Below are positions 28,085-37,799 of a stretch of 64,000 bases of DNA, one piece after another. Both the position numbers and the translations under genes were made by a program. Under the pieces are notes generated by a model, which worked only from the letters and a program-made list of their open reading frames with translations, was not told the DNA's origin and did no database searches. Numbering within the stretch: the first letter of the stretch is position 1; each line of letters begins with the position of its first letter. Source of the DNA: a marine gamma proteobacterium HTCC2080 (GTDB taxonomy: Bacteria; Pseudomonadota; Gammaproteobacteria; Pseudomonadales; Halieaceae); contig AAVV01000005.1 of NCBI GenBank assembly GCA_000169115.1, positions 1 through 64,000 of the forward strand, in the 5' to 3' direction.

Positions 28085-29739
28085 ATTCCGTGCCCTGACA
28101 ACGCCGTCGTATAACGGGGTAATTGCAAGTCTCTGTCCTGCGGATTGCCGTAGGCTGGATGTTCTGGGGGAATTAATATCGAGTCATGGGTGTTGGCGCT
28201 AGCTTCGGGATAATCGCGATTGAAGTGTAGCCCTCTGGACTCCTGCCTCGCGGCAGCGCATCGCACCGTCAGCGCGGCAACTTCAGCGAGATTTCTGAGC
28301 TCCAGTAAGGGTCTAGTGATGAGAAACTGGCTGTAATAATTGGCAATCTCAACTTGCATGAGCTCAATCGCATCTGCAGCAAACGCCAGTCTGCGATCGC
28401 TCCTTACGATGCCGACGTAATCCCACATAAGGCGTCTAAGAGCCTGCCAATGGTAAGGGATGATCACACCCTCATCTGATACGCGAACGCGACTGTCATC
28501 CCATCCCGGCAGTGCTGTGGGAGCGGGTAGATCCGCGTCGGAGATATGTTTGGCGGCAGATGCCGCGTAAACGAAACACTCGAGAAGTGAGTTGCTAGCC
28601 ATTCGGTTGGCTCCATGTAAACCACTGCAAGCAGTTTCACCGATGACATACAGCCCGGGTAAGTCACTCGCACCGAATTGATCTACGACAACCCCCCCGC
28701 AGGTATAGTGAGCGGCCGGGACCACAGGAATTCGATCTTTGCAAATGTCGATGCCCAGTGCGAGGCAGCGTTCGTATACTGTCGGAAAGTGACTGCGTAG
28801 AAATTCTGGGGGGCGGTGCGAGATATCCAAATAAACGCAGTCAAGCCCAAGACGCTTCATTTCATGGTCGATTGCTCGGGCAACAATGTCTCGAGGGGCA
28901 AGTTCACCACGAGAATCAAAGCGAGCCATAAAGGCCTCGCCGTTGGGAAGCAACAGGCGTGCTCCCTCGCCGCGCAGCGCTTCAGTGATTAAAAACGACT
29001 TGGCTTTCGGATGGTACAAGCAAGTAGGGTGGAATTGATTGAATTCCATATTAGCCACCCTACAGCCGGCGCGCCAAGCTATAGCAATACCGTCACCGCT
29101 CGCGCCATCAGGATTCGAAGTATATTGATAAGCCTTGCTGGCACCGCCTGTTGCAAGGACCACAGCCCGCGCGGCTATGGTTTTGACGCTGTTGCTGCGG
29201 GTGTCCAATACATGGGCGCCGACGCAGCGGCCATCGACCCGAATTAAATCTACCGCGTAGCAGTCGGGGAGTAATGAAATATTGTCTGCAGCGGCCGCAT
29301 TCTGGGTGAGCACGTCTGAAATCGCGCGGCCGGTCCTGTCCGCAGCATGAATAATTCGACGGTGGCTATGCCCACCTTCCATAGTCAGATGAAATTCTCG
29401 AAACTCTGCATCAGGTTGATCTGAGCGATAGTCGAAGGCGACTCCTTGGTCGACGAGCCAGTCGACAACAGAGCGGCTTTGGCTGACACAAAACTGCACG
29501 GCAGGTTCATGACACAGTCCCGCACCCGCATCTATGGTGTCGGCTTCGTGGGCGTCAAAGGAGTCTCGATCATGCAGAACCGCCGCCATGCCCCCCTGAG
29601 CCCAAAACGTTGATCCCGCTGCCATGTGTGCCTTGGACAGGACGCCACAGCGATAATGCGGGGGTAATTGCAGGGCCAGGGACAACCCCGCTGCGCCGCT
29701 ACCTATGATTAATACATCGTAGTTTTCATTGTCTGTCAT
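28081..29739 (-). CDS. nadB: L-aspartate oxidase
   Basis: FAD enzyme oxidising aspartate to iminoaspartate in de novo NAD synthesis. The 552-aa protein opens with the dinucleotide-binding DVLIIGSGAAGLSLAL, then has AQGGMAAVLHDRDS, the HSHRRIIHAADRTGR block and HYTCGGVVVDQFG before GLHGANRMASNSLLE. Divergent from rpoE and convergent with sdhE, as is common in gammaproteobacteria. Confidence 0.96.
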   Translation of the reverse strand: MTDNENYDVLIIGSGAAGLSLALQLPPHYRCGVLSKAHMAAGSTFWAQGGMAAVLHDRDSFDAHEADTIDAGAGLCHEPAVQFCVSQSRSVVDWLVDQGVAFDYRSDQPDAEFREFHLTMEGGHSHRRIIHAADRTGRAISDVLTQNAAAADNISLLPDCYAVDLIRVDGRCVGAHVLDTRSNSVKTIAARAVVLATGGASKAYQYTSNPDGASGDGIAIAWRAGCRVANMEFNQFHPTCLYHPKAKSFLITEALRGEGARLLLPNGEAFMARFDSRGELAPRDIVARAIDHEMKRLGLDCVYLDISHRPPEFLRSHFPTVYERCLALGIDICKDRIPVVPAAHYTCGGVVVDQFGASDLPGLYVIGETACSGLHGANRMASNSLLECFVYAASAAKHISDADLPAPTALPGWDDSRVRVSDEGVIIPYHWQALRRLMWDYVGIVRSDRRLAFAADAIELMQVEIANYYSQFLITRPLLELRNLAEVAALTVRCAAARQESRGLHFNRDYPEASANTHDSILIPPEHPAYGNPQDRDLQLPRYTTALSGHGI

Positions 29740-29811
29740 AGCATTAATGGCTGGATGGGGCCTCTTTTGTCTTACACTGTGGCAATAATTTACGTTTTGG
29801 TGTGCGCAGCG

Positions 29812-29839
29812 GGAACTCTTGCGCGATACAGTAGTCTCA
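29812..29839 (+). promoter_or_regulatory. Sigma-E type promoter for rpoE
   Basis: GGAACTC (29812-29818) and TCTCA (29835-29839) are separated by 16 bp, close to the known sigma-E consensus GGAACTT with a 16-17 bp spacer to TCTGA. It lies about 65 bp upstream of the rpoE GTG, so the sigma factor very probably activates its own operon. Confidence 0.75.
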
Positions 29840-29903
29840 GCAAGCGATGGATATTACGATGAATTTTGTCGCTGCTGGTCAAAAACCTTTAGAAGGCGGT
29901 TAC

Positions 29904-30482
29904 GTGACAGCTCGGGAAACCGATCAGCAACTGGTAGTGAGAGCTCAGCGGGGGGATACACGAGCCTTCGATTTACTGGTGCTCAAGTATCAGGGGCGCA
30001 TAGCGACACTCGTTGCGCGTTTTGTAAATGACGCTGCCGAAGTAGAGGATGTGACACAAGAGGCTTTTATCAAGGCCTTCAGAGCACTGCCAAAATTTCG
30101 AGGTGAGAGCGCGTTTTATACTTGGCTGTATCGAATTGCTTCAAATGCCGCAAAGAATTATCTAGTGGCAAGGGGACGGAGACCTGCTACAACTGCCGAC
30201 GTCCAGGATGCTGAGTATTTTGAGGAAGGCGATGCGCTTCGCGAAATAGAGACGCCAGAAAATGCCTACTTTGGCAGTGAGCTGGCAAAGACGGTACAGA
30301 CCGCACTGGAGGGCTTGCCTGAGGAACTGCGTGCAGCACTAAGTCTCAGGGAGTTTGATGGGCTAAGCTATGAGGAAATAGCGGATGTCATGGCGTGCCC
30401 TGTGGGCACAGTACGGTCGAGAATATTTAGGGCGCGCGAGGTGGTAGATAGTCGTGTCCGAGAGCAATTGGCAGGCGAGTAA
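29904..30482 (+). CDS. rpoE: RNA polymerase sigma-E factor (AlgU/RpoE)
   Basis: ECF sigma factor directing the envelope stress response. The 192-aa protein matches AlgU/RpoE in length. Region 2 holds DVTQEAFIKAFRALPKFRGESAFYTWLYR (shown here as DVTQEAFIKAFRAL then FYTWLYRIASN) and region 4 has LREFDGLSYEEIADVM and PVGTVRSRIFRARE. Start GTG 29904 with AAGG upstream gives the family N-terminus (MTARETDQQLVVRAQRG); an upstream ATG at 29859 would add a non-conserved tail. First gene of the rpoE-rseABC-mucD operon. Confidence 0.95.
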   Translation: MTARETDQQLVVRAQRGDTRAFDLLVLKYQGRIATLVARFVNDAAEVEDVTQEAFIKAFRALPKFRGESAFYTWLYRIASNAAKNYLVARGRRPATTADVQDAEYFEEGDALREIETPENAYFGSELAKTVQTALEGLPEELRAALSLREFDGLSYEEIADVMACPVGTVRSRIFRAREVVDSRVREQLAGE

Positions 30483-30539
30483 ATACGTTAGGCGGCGGAT
30501 AAAGCGTCCGTACGGCCTGCGAGCAAAGGAGAGAAGGGA

Positions 30540-31145
30540 ATGGCAGTAGCTGATGCGATGAAGGAATCGATGTCCGCACTAATAGATGGTGAGGGGTCTG
30601 AGCTAGACATCGCTCGCGTCCTGAAAGCTGTTGATGAAGATCCTGAGGCTAGGGCGCATTGGCAGCGAATTCAGCAGACACGAGGTTTGCTGCGTACTGG
30701 GCAGATCGAGCGCCAGATCGATGTCAGTCAAGCTGTCCGTCAATCCTTGGAAAGCCAACCCAGGCGGCGGCCTCTAGGGCCTCTCGGCTCCTTAGCTGTC
30801 GCGGCATCAGTTACATTCGCCATGGTTTTAGGCGGCCAGGCCATGGTAGGGCAGTCCCCCTTGGGTTCTGCAGCAAGTCCAATTGCGACAGCCGTTCCCG
30901 GTGGTGTTGTTCCCATTCCGGGTGCCGCTCCGGTGCAGGCGCGATTTGGTGCGCCGAATCCAACGATGCCAACACGTTCACCGGCCACCAAGACAGCACC
31001 TTCCGGTTCATCGGCTATTTATAATCAATTGGCTCGAGAGCGTTTTGAGCGCTATGCTCAGGAGCATGCTCGCTCGACCGCCAATTTTCAGCCTAATTCC
31101 TTGGTGCCGTTTGCTCGGCTCCCCGAGAAAGCCGCAGCGCAATAG
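30540..31145 (+). CDS. rseA: Anti-sigma-E factor RseA/MucA
   Basis: Single-pass membrane protein that sequesters sigma-E until cut by site-1 and site-2 proteases. Of its 201 aa, the first about 75 form the sigma-binding domain (MSALIDGEGSELDIARVL, ARAHWQRIQQTRGLL). A transmembrane helix follows (GSLAVAASVTFAMVLGG, about residues 82-98), then a Pro/Ala-rich periplasmic domain. AAGGAG lies upstream of the ATG. Confidence 0.9.
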   Translation: MAVADAMKESMSALIDGEGSELDIARVLKAVDEDPEARAHWQRIQQTRGLLRTGQIERQIDVSQAVRQSLESQPRRRPLGPLGSLAVAASVTFAMVLGGQAMVGQSPLGSAASPIATAVPGGVVPIPGAAPVQARFGAPNPTMPTRSPATKTAPSGSSAIYNQLARERFERYAQEHARSTANFQPNSLVPFARLPEKAAAQ

Positions 31146-31155
31146 CAATCAAGTG

Positions 31156-32028
31156 ATGAAGTTTTGGATCCTCGCCTTACTGGTTTGGGGGGCATCAAGC
31201 ACGTCAGTGTCGGCTGCGGATCAGCCCGATCAGCAAACGCCCCCATCCTGTGTAATGTCTGAAACCCTGACTCATGCGGTTCGTGGGTTTCTCGCAGCGT
31301 CTTCATCGGTCGGTTACCGCGGCACTATGCTGGTTGAGTACGGGGGTGATCGGGAGTTTATTGCAGTTCATGTGGACCCCGAATCGGGTGAAAATGAACT
31401 TACACGTTTGAATCAAGCGGTGGGGCCTGCGCCTCGGCCAGTGGCATCACTGCCTCGCGTATCGCCCGGACCTTGTCACCTAGCGCGTTATTACGGATTG
31501 GCGATTGAGCCAGGACCCGCGGTAGCGGGCCGCGCCACCTATCGCCTGTCTGCTCGACCTCGAGATACTCTCCGTTTGGCCTATGTCATGGATCTTGATG
31601 CCGAATTTTATGTGCCACTTCGTGTTTTAGCCGCGAGCCCCGAAGGTCAAATCCTCGAACGCTATGAATTTGCCGATATTATTTTTGAAGCAAAGGTTGT
31701 CCCAACAGACGACGGCATCAGGGACGGCGAATTGGTGGCATCAAAATACTATTTAGCGGCGCTTCCACCCGGATTTACAGTCGTCAATCAGGGGCGGCTG
31801 CCGGTTGACTTTCTTGTGTTGAGTGATGGCCTCGCTACCGTTTCTGTCTTTGTAGAAAATCAACCGAACTCGCTACCCAGTGGAGAGGGTTTTGCCCTCA
31901 GAGGTTCCTCGCTGACATACACACGAGGTAATGCTCAACGGCAATTAGTGACTGTGCTGGGGGAAGTGCCAATCACCACAGCTAGACTTTTAGCAGAGGC
32001 CTTGCGCCAGCGGGGTGAGGCGGAATAA
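31156..32028 (+). CDS. rseB: Sigma-E regulator RseB/MucB
   Basis: Periplasmic protein that binds RseA and senses mislocalised lipoproteins or lipopolysaccharide. The 290-aa precursor has a signal peptide (MKFWILALLVWGASSTSVSA, cleavage before AD). The body contains GYRGTMLVEYGGDREF, PGPCHLARYY and the C-terminal GFTVVNQGRLP. The ATG at 31156 is used; the frame stays open far upstream inside rseA but that part is not coding. It starts 10 bp after rseA. Confidence 0.9.
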   Translation: MKFWILALLVWGASSTSVSAADQPDQQTPPSCVMSETLTHAVRGFLAASSSVGYRGTMLVEYGGDREFIAVHVDPESGENELTRLNQAVGPAPRPVASLPRVSPGPCHLARYYGLAIEPGPAVAGRATYRLSARPRDTLRLAYVMDLDAEFYVPLRVLAASPEGQILERYEFADIIFEAKVVPTDDGIRDGELVASKYYLAALPPGFTVVNQGRLPVDFLVLSDGLATVSVFVENQPNSLPSGEGFALRGSSLTYTRGNAQRQLVTVLGEVPITTARLLAEALRQRGEAE

Positions 32029-32508
32029 ATGCTGCGTGAAATTGGACGTGTTGTTGCTGTCGAGTCTGCTTCGGTTTGGGTGGAAACTATTCCCAGTTCA
32101 CTGTGCGGAAAATGCGCCGCTAGAGCGGGGTGTGGACAGGGTATTGTTAGTCGTACAACGGGCCACAGAGGGCTTGTGGAGGCTCTCGAGACGTCCACAG
32201 TGCGCGCTCAAGACTGCAGGGTTGATGATGAGGTTGAAATTGAGCTTCCAGAGTCTGCAGTACTGAAGGGGTCGCTGCTGGTCTACCTTGCACCGTTGTT
32301 GTTCGGTATTACCGCAGTGCTAATTGCCCAGCCTTACGGCGAGTTTGCTACTGTAATAGCGTTTTTGCTGGGTTTGGGTGCGGGGTTTGTCGCTGTGCGA
32401 GTCGCCACTCAATGGGTGCTGCCAAGACAAAGCTTCGAACCTCGCCTTTCCTCGGTGGTTCACGCACAGCCCATTACGGTTGGCGCTACCGTTATTGCGC
32501 GTCAGTAA
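32029..32508 (+). CDS. rseC: RseC/MucC-family membrane protein
   Basis: Positive modulator of the sigma-E pathway and part of the SoxR-reducing system in other bacteria. The 159-aa protein has an N-terminal cysteine cluster (LCGKCAARAGCGQG) and two central helices (LLVYLAPLLFGITAVLIA and VIAFLLGLGAGFVAV). It begins immediately after the rseB stop. Confidence 0.88.
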   Translation: MLREIGRVVAVESASVWVETIPSSLCGKCAARAGCGQGIVSRTTGHRGLVEALETSTVRAQDCRVDDEVEIELPESAVLKGSLLVYLAPLLFGITAVLIAQPYGEFATVIAFLLGLGAGFVAVRVATQWVLPRQSFEPRLSSVVHAQPITVGATVIARQ

Positions 32509-32551
32509 AAGGATGCCGTGACCTGTGATAGGTCTGAATTCAAGGAGAAGA

Positions 32552-33940
32552 ATGATGTACAAATTGGTCACAATCGCTTTGCTAACCCTGTTGCCATGGT
32601 CAACAAAGGCTGCGTTACCAGACTTTCAGCCTATTGTTGAGTCGGCGGCCCCGGCTGTTGTGAAGATCCTCGTTGAGTCTGAGGCACAGTCAATGCCCAG
32701 TGCTGACGAATTGGAAGAGCTTCCCGAGTATCTGCGACGGTTTTTTGAATTTAGAGGGCAAGCCCCACAGCAGCAGCGGCAAAACACCGGGTCCGGATTT
32801 ATCGTGTCTGAAGACGGCTATGTTGTAACTAACCATCATGTTGTTGAGGGGGCCACCTCGGTGACTGTCAGACTACTAGACAGGCGAGAGTTTGAGGCTG
32901 AGATTGTTGGCACAGACGTCAGGTCAGATTTAGCGTTGTTAAAAATCGAGTCTGATGGCCTTGCGGTTCTGGAAATCGCTGAGGATGACGTTGCTGTCGG
33001 TGAATGGGTGCTGGCTATAGGTTCTCCTTTTGGACTTGATTTCTCTGTTACGGCAGGGATTGTCAGTGCCAAGGGACGCAGCTTGCCAACAGAGGCGGGG
33101 GAAAATTACGTGCCGTTTATTCAAACAGATGTCGCGATCAATCCGGGTAATTCCGGGGGGCCGCTGTTTGATTTAGACGGCGAAGTCGTTGGTGTGAATT
33201 CACAAATTTTCACTCGCTCTGGTGGCTCGATAGGCCTTTCTTTTGCGATTCCAGCGGCTGTTGTAAGAAACGTGGTAATGCAGTTGAAAACCTCAGGGGA
33301 GGTCACTCGAGGGTGGCTGGGGGTGAGTATTCAAGATGTCGATCTCGATCTTGCAGAATCCTTTGGGCTGGATCGGCCTCGAGGTGCCCTGATCGCGCAG
33401 GTGGGAGTAGATTCGCCAGCTCAGGAAGCCGGTTTGCAGAGTGGGGACATCATTCTTGAGTTCGACGGACAGGCGATTAATTCCTCCTCTGACCTGCCAC
33501 ATGTGGTGGGTCTCATCGCCCCGGGGAGCGAAGTGAAGGCGGTAGTGCGCCGGGAGGGTAGCAATCAAACGTTACAGGTTGTCGTGGGTGGACTCGATGC
33601 AGGGGATCGCCCCTCGGTAAGTGGACGCATGCCCGACGCCAATAGCAACGAGGCAGTTTTTGGGATGGTATTGGAGACCGCCGACGATGAAATGATGGCC
33701 GAACTGGGTCTCAGCGGTGGCGTGCTGGTTTTGGAGGTTGCACCAGAATCTCCTGCCGCCATGGCGGGTATTGTGGGTGGTGATGTTGTTACTCGCCTAG
33801 GGAGTAGCGCGGTGCAGTCGACCAACGACTTTGAAACTGCGGTAGCGCGTTTACGGCCCGGACAGTCGGTAGCCATTCGATTGATTCGACGCGGAGCCCC
33901 CTTATTTTTGGCCATTCGCGTACCCCAAGCCGAACAATAA
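32552..33940 (+). CDS. mucD: Periplasmic serine endoprotease DegP/MucD
   Basis: Trypsin-fold protease and chaperone for misfolded envelope proteins. The signal peptide ends about WSTKA-AL. The catalytic triad is His96 (TNHHVVEG), Asp126 (RSDLALLKI) and Ser201 (NPGNSGGPLF), followed by two PDZ domains (RGWLGVSIQDVDL..., then GGVLVLEVAPESPAA). ATG 32552 and 32555 are both served by AAGGAG; 32555 has the better spacing. Last member of the rpoE stress operon. Confidence 0.93.
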   Translation: MMYKLVTIALLTLLPWSTKAALPDFQPIVESAAPAVVKILVESEAQSMPSADELEELPEYLRRFFEFRGQAPQQQRQNTGSGFIVSEDGYVVTNHHVVEGATSVTVRLLDRREFEAEIVGTDVRSDLALLKIESDGLAVLEIAEDDVAVGEWVLAIGSPFGLDFSVTAGIVSAKGRSLPTEAGENYVPFIQTDVAINPGNSGGPLFDLDGEVVGVNSQIFTRSGGSIGLSFAIPAAVVRNVVMQLKTSGEVTRGWLGVSIQDVDLDLAESFGLDRPRGALIAQVGVDSPAQEAGLQSGDIILEFDGQAINSSSDLPHVVGLIAPGSEVKAVVRREGSNQTLQVVVGGLDAGDRPSVSGRMPDANSNEAVFGMVLETADDEMMAELGLSGGVLVLEVAPESPAAMAGIVGGDVVTRLGSSAVQSTNDFETAVARLRPGQSVAIRLIRRGAPLFLAIRVPQAEQ

Positions 33941-34042
33941 TTTGCAGTTGCAGCAACGGTCAATGCATCCTGAAGCTCGGTGGGTTAGAATGCCGCGCTT
34001 TTCTGAGCCGATTCCGGCTCGGCATTATCGGGAATCCAGCGC

Positions 34043-35842
34043 GTGACTGAACTAAGTCATATCCGCAATTTTTCAATTATTGCGCACATCGATCACGGCA
34101 AATCTACATTAGCTGATCGGTTCATACAGCATTGTGGCGGCCTGTCGGACCGCGAAATGGAATCTCAGGTACTGGATTCCATGGAACTCGAGCGTGAGCG
34201 TGGCATTACCATCAAGGCTCAGAGCGTAACTTTGATGTATCAGGCGCAGAACGGCGAGGAATATCAGCTCAATTTTATTGATACGCCGGGGCACGTGGAC
34301 TTTTCCTACGAGGTGTCGCGATCATTATCGGCGTGTGAGGGTGCTCTGCTGGTTGTTGATGCGGCGCAGGGGGTCGAGGCTCAGTCGGTAGCTAATTGCT
34401 ATACCGCGATAGAGCAAGGATTAGAGGTGCTGCCCCTACTCAATAAAATGGATCTGCCTCAAGCCGACCCCGATACGGTCAAGCTAGAAATTGAAGAAAT
34501 TATTGGCATTGAGGCAGAAGATGCCTGTCCCGTCAGCGCGAAGACAGGGCTGGGTATTGAAGACGCGTTGGAGTACCTGATAAAAAACATCCCTGCGCCA
34601 GAAGGTGACCGGGCAGCTCCACTCCAAGCACTAATTATCGATTCCTGGTTTGATAATTATTTAGGTGTCGTTTCGTTGGTTCGGGTGACCCAAGGTACTT
34701 TACGAAAGCGAGACAAATTTATTGTTAAGTCGAGTGGTAAACAGCATCAGGCGGATATGGTGGGGGTCTTTACGCCACGGAGAACAGAGACGGCGGCTTT
34801 GGTTGCAGGGGAAGTGGGATTCATCGTTGCCGGTATTAAAGACATTAAGGGCGCACCAGTTGGCGACAGCTTAATCTCGGTTGCTCACCCAGATACCCCG
34901 GCCTTGCCTGGATTCAAAAAAGCAAAGCCCCAAGTCTACGCGGGCATCTTCACAGTCTCCTCTGATGATTACGAAGACTTTCGAGACGCTCTGGGAAAGC
35001 TGACCCTCAATGACGCGTCGCTATTTTATGAGCCCGAGACCTCGGACGCTCTGGGGTTCGGCTTCCGCTGTGGTTTCCTGGGCATGCTGCACATGGAGAT
35101 CATTCAGGAAAGATTAGAGCGTGAATATAATCTGGATTTGATCACCACAGCGCCCACGGTGATTTACGAGATTGTTACAAAAGATGACAGCGTCATTAAT
35201 GTCGACAACCCGTCTAAATTGCCGGATGTTGGTGACATTCAGGAAATGCGCGAGCCAATTGCACGTTGCACTATTCTGACGCCCCAAGAGTTTCTAGGTA
35301 ACATCATCACATTGTGCATCGATAAGCGGGGGTCGCAGGTAGACTTACAGTACTTGGGCAAACAGGTGCAGCTTATTTACGATATTCCCATGGCTGAGGT
35401 TGTTCTCGATTTCTTTGACCGCTTGAAGTCGGTGAGTCGTGGCTATGCTTCGTTAGATTATGGATTTCATTGCTTCCAAGCGGCGCCTCTGTCAAGGCTC
35501 GATGTACTGATTAATGGCGATCGCGTTGATGCATTGGCGGTTATTGTGCATCGCGATCATATTCAGGGCCGAGGCCGCGTGTTGACAGAGAAAATGAAAG
35601 AGCTCATCCCTCGACAAATGTTTGACGTAGCTATTCAGGCAGCCGTGGGAGGCAAAATTGTTGCACGACAGACGGTTAAGGCGCTTAGAAAAAATGTGAC
35701 TGCCAAGTGTTATGGTGGAGACGCGACTCGTAAGAAAAAGCTGTTGGAAAAGCAAAAGGCTGGCAAGAAACGCATGAAGCAGGTGGGGAACGTAGAAATT
35801 CCTCAGTCAGCTTTTTTGGCGGTTCTGCAGGTCGACAGTTAA
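34043..35842 (+). CDS. lepA: Elongation factor 4 (LepA)
   Basis: Ribosome-bound GTPase that acts during initiation and stalled elongation. The 599-aa protein has G1 [15 protein letters not shown]2 [11 protein letters not shown]3 DTPGHVDF and G4 NKMDLPQAD, the domain III/V region ([14 protein letters not shown]) and the unique C-terminal domain with [16 protein letters not shown]. It starts at GTG 34043. Confidence 0.97.
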   Translation: MTELSHIRNFSIIAHIDHGKSTLADRFIQHCGGLSDREMESQVLDSMELERERGITIKAQSVTLMYQAQNGEEYQLNFIDTPGHVDFSYEVSRSLSACEGALLVVDAAQGVEAQSVANCYTAIEQGLEVLPLLNKMDLPQADPDTVKLEIEEIIGIEAEDACPVSAKTGLGIEDALEYLIKNIPAPEGDRAAPLQALIIDSWFDNYLGVVSLVRVTQGTLRKRDKFIVKSSGKQHQADMVGVFTPRRTETAALVAGEVGFIVAGIKDIKGAPVGDSLISVAHPDTPALPGFKKAKPQVYAGIFTVSSDDYEDFRDALGKLTLNDASLFYEPETSDALGFGFRCGFLGMLHMEIIQERLEREYNLDLITTAPTVIYEIVTKDDSVINVDNPSKLPDVGDIQEMREPIARCTILTPQEFLGNIITLCIDKRGSQVDLQYLGKQVQLIYDIPMAEVVLDFFDRLKSVSRGYASLDYGFHCFQAAPLSRLDVLINGDRVDALAVIVHRDHIQGRGRVLTEKMKELIPRQMFDVAIQAAVGGKIVARQTVKALRKNVTAKCYGGDATRKKKLLEKQKAGKKRMKQVGNVEIPQSAFLAVLQVDS

Positions 35843-35869
35843 ATTAAGTGTGATTGCAGTGGAGCAAAT

Positions 35870-36709
35870 GTGAATATCGATTTTCCGCTAATTCTTTTAA
35901 TCCTGGTTTCGGGCAGCGGTCTAATATGGGCTCTGGACGCAATTTTTGCAGCGGGGCCTCGAAGGAGCAGAGTTGCAGATTTGAAGCGGCAGTACCCAAA
36001 ATGGGATCAGGCCGACGCCGGAGACGCTCAAAAATATCGGTCATCTTTTGCTGAAACTGCTTCAGAGCCGGCTATTGTCGAGTACGCCCGTTCATTTTTC
36101 CCCTTGCTTGCCTTTGTCTTCGTACTTCGCTCCTTTCTTTTTGAGCCCTTTCAAATTCCGTCATCTTCCATGGTTCCGACACTTGAGGTCGGGGACTTCA
36201 TTTTGGTCAATAAATTTAATTACGGGCTAAGGCTCCCAGTGGCGCGGTCTAAGGTTGTGTCAATTGGCAAGCCAGAGCGCGGCGACGTTATGGTTTTTTT
36301 CCCTCCCCATCAGAACGAGACCTATTACATTAAACGTGTGATAGGCGTGCCGGGGGACCGTATTGAGTATCGAGGCAAGGTCATTACAGTCAATGGTGAG
36401 CCTGTACCGAGAGAGTGGCTGGCCACGGTTCCAGAGGGTCGCTCGCGTTACGAGGTTGGTCTTGAGTCTGTCGGCGCAGATAGCTACCTTATGCAGATAG
36501 ATCAGCGGCGCCCGTCACGAGATTTTTCTGTCACGGTAAAAGCTGGCCATTACTTTATGATGGGCGATAATCGTGACAATTCCAGTGATAGCCGGGTGTG
36601 GGGCCAGGTTCCAGAGCGAGATATTGTCGGGCAAGCCGTGGCCATTTGGATGCATTGGGAGTCGCTATTCTCGATTCCGTCTTTCGGTCGTGTCGGATCG
36701 ATTGACTGA
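35870..36709 (+). CDS. lepB: Signal peptidase I
   Basis: Removes Sec and Tat signal peptides. The 279-aa protein has two N-terminal helices, then the catalytic Ser100 in SSSMVPTL and general-base Lys155 in YYIKRVIGVPGD, and the box MMGDNRDNSSDSR. Start GTG 35870, 27 bp after lepA; the lepA-lepB-DUF4845-rnc-era order is conserved. Confidence 0.96.
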   Translation: MNIDFPLILLILVSGSGLIWALDAIFAAGPRRSRVADLKRQYPKWDQADAGDAQKYRSSFAETASEPAIVEYARSFFPLLAFVFVLRSFLFEPFQIPSSSMVPTLEVGDFILVNKFNYGLRLPVARSKVVSIGKPERGDVMVFFPPHQNETYYIKRVIGVPGDRIEYRGKVITVNGEPVPREWLATVPEGRSRYEVGLESVGADSYLMQIDQRRPSRDFSVTVKAGHYFMMGDNRDNSSDSRVWGQVPERDIVGQAVAIWMHWESLFSIPSFGRVGSID

Positions 36710-36723
36710 AGCGAGGGGTAAGC

Positions 36724-37113
36724 ATGTGTAAACCATTAACAACTAGAACGCGTCAGGGTGGACTCACTGCCTGGGGATTCCTTCTGTATGTGCTGGTCTT
36801 TGGCGGGGCGCTGATTCTAGTCCTGAGGATTGCCCCATCATACTTAGAGTATTTGACGGTAAAAGATATTGTAGAGCGCTCAGTCGATGAGTTCGATCCT
36901 CAAACCCAAAGCACGGCAGAGGTTCGAACTCGCATTCGTAAGTTGCTGCAAACGTCGCAGGTTTACGTCATTGATGCTGGAGACATCGAGATTTACCGGG
37001 AGCGAAACAAAATCGTGATTGATGCGAACTACGAAGTCCGGTTTCCACTGTTCTGGATCGTTGATGGCGTCATGAATTTCGAAGATTTGATTTTTAAAGT
37101 GGATGGGAATTGA
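36724..37113 (+). CDS. DUF4845 membrane protein
   Basis: The 129-aa product has one helix (GFLLYVLVFGGALILVLRI) after a TRQGGLTA N-terminus, then an extracytoplasmic domain. Its position between lepB and rnc is that of DUF4845 proteins in many gammaproteobacteria. Role unknown. Its stop overlaps the rnc TTG. Confidence 0.82.
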   Translation: MCKPLTTRTRQGGLTAWGFLLYVLVFGGALILVLRIAPSYLEYLTVKDIVERSVDEFDPQTQSTAEVRTRIRKLLQTSQVYVIDAGDIEIYRERNKIVIDANYEVRFPLFWIVDGVMNFEDLIFKVDGN

Positions 37114-37799
37114 GTCTGTCCAGCCAGTCACCGCAGCTGCTGAGTCTGCAAAATCGCCTGGGCTACAGTTTCCAGGATCTCCAAATCCTCAAGCTGGCAC
37201 TCACTCATCGGAGTGCAGGTCGCACTAACAATGAGCGGCTAGAGTTTCTCGGCGATTCCTTCGTCAACCACGTTATCGCACAACGTTTGTATTTACAGTT
37301 TCCGAAGGCGAGTGAAGGTCAGTTGACCCGACTCCGGTCAAAGCTTGTGCGCGGCACGTTTTTGGCGGCCCTGGGCGAAAAATATGCTTTGGGTGAGTGC
37401 CTGACTCTCGGGGTCGGCGAACGTAAAAGCGGCGGCAGACACCGGGCCAGTATTCTAGCTGACACGGTAGAAGCTATCGCCGGCGCAATGTTGCTTGATG
37501 CTGGGTACGAAAACGCCGCTCCCGTGATATTGCATTGGTTTGCAGACGCGCTGGGAGAGCTTCAGGTGGATGGAGACAAAGACAGCAAAACGTTGCTTCA
37601 AGAATGGTTACAGGCAAGGAATTTGCCGCTGCCCAGCTATGATTTGGTGAGCGTCGAGGGACCGGATCATGCACAGGAATTTGAAGTGGTCTGTTTAATT
37701 AATGGGCAAAAAAATGCTTTTTCGGGGCGGGGTTCTAGTCGTAGAAATGCAGAGCAGCAGGCTGCCTCCGTTGCGATAGGAGAGCTAGGCAATGACTGA
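37110..37799 (+). CDS. rnc: Ribonuclease III
   Basis: Double-strand-specific endoribonuclease processing rRNA and mRNAs. The 229-aa protein has the signature [12 protein letters not shown] and the second acidic motif [15 protein letters not shown], then a double-stranded RNA binding domain ([25 protein letters not shown]). It starts at TTG, overlapping the DUF4845 stop, and overlaps era by 8 bp. Confidence 0.96.
   Translation: MSLSSQSPQLLSLQNRLGYSFQDLQILKLALTHRSAGRTNNERLEFLGDSFVNHVIAQRLYLQFPKASEGQLTRLRSKLVRGTFLAALGEKYALGECLTLGVGERKSGGRHRASILADTVEAIAGAMLLDAGYENAAPVILHWFADALGELQVDGDKDSKTLLQEWLQARNLPLPSYDLVSVEGPDHAQEFEVVCLINGQKNAFSGRGSSRRNAEQQAASVAIGELGND

Noticed and set aside
30883-31155. Upstream extension of the rseB frame
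   Set aside because: It overlaps the rseA coding region and lacks a ribosome binding site; the signal peptide starts at 31156.
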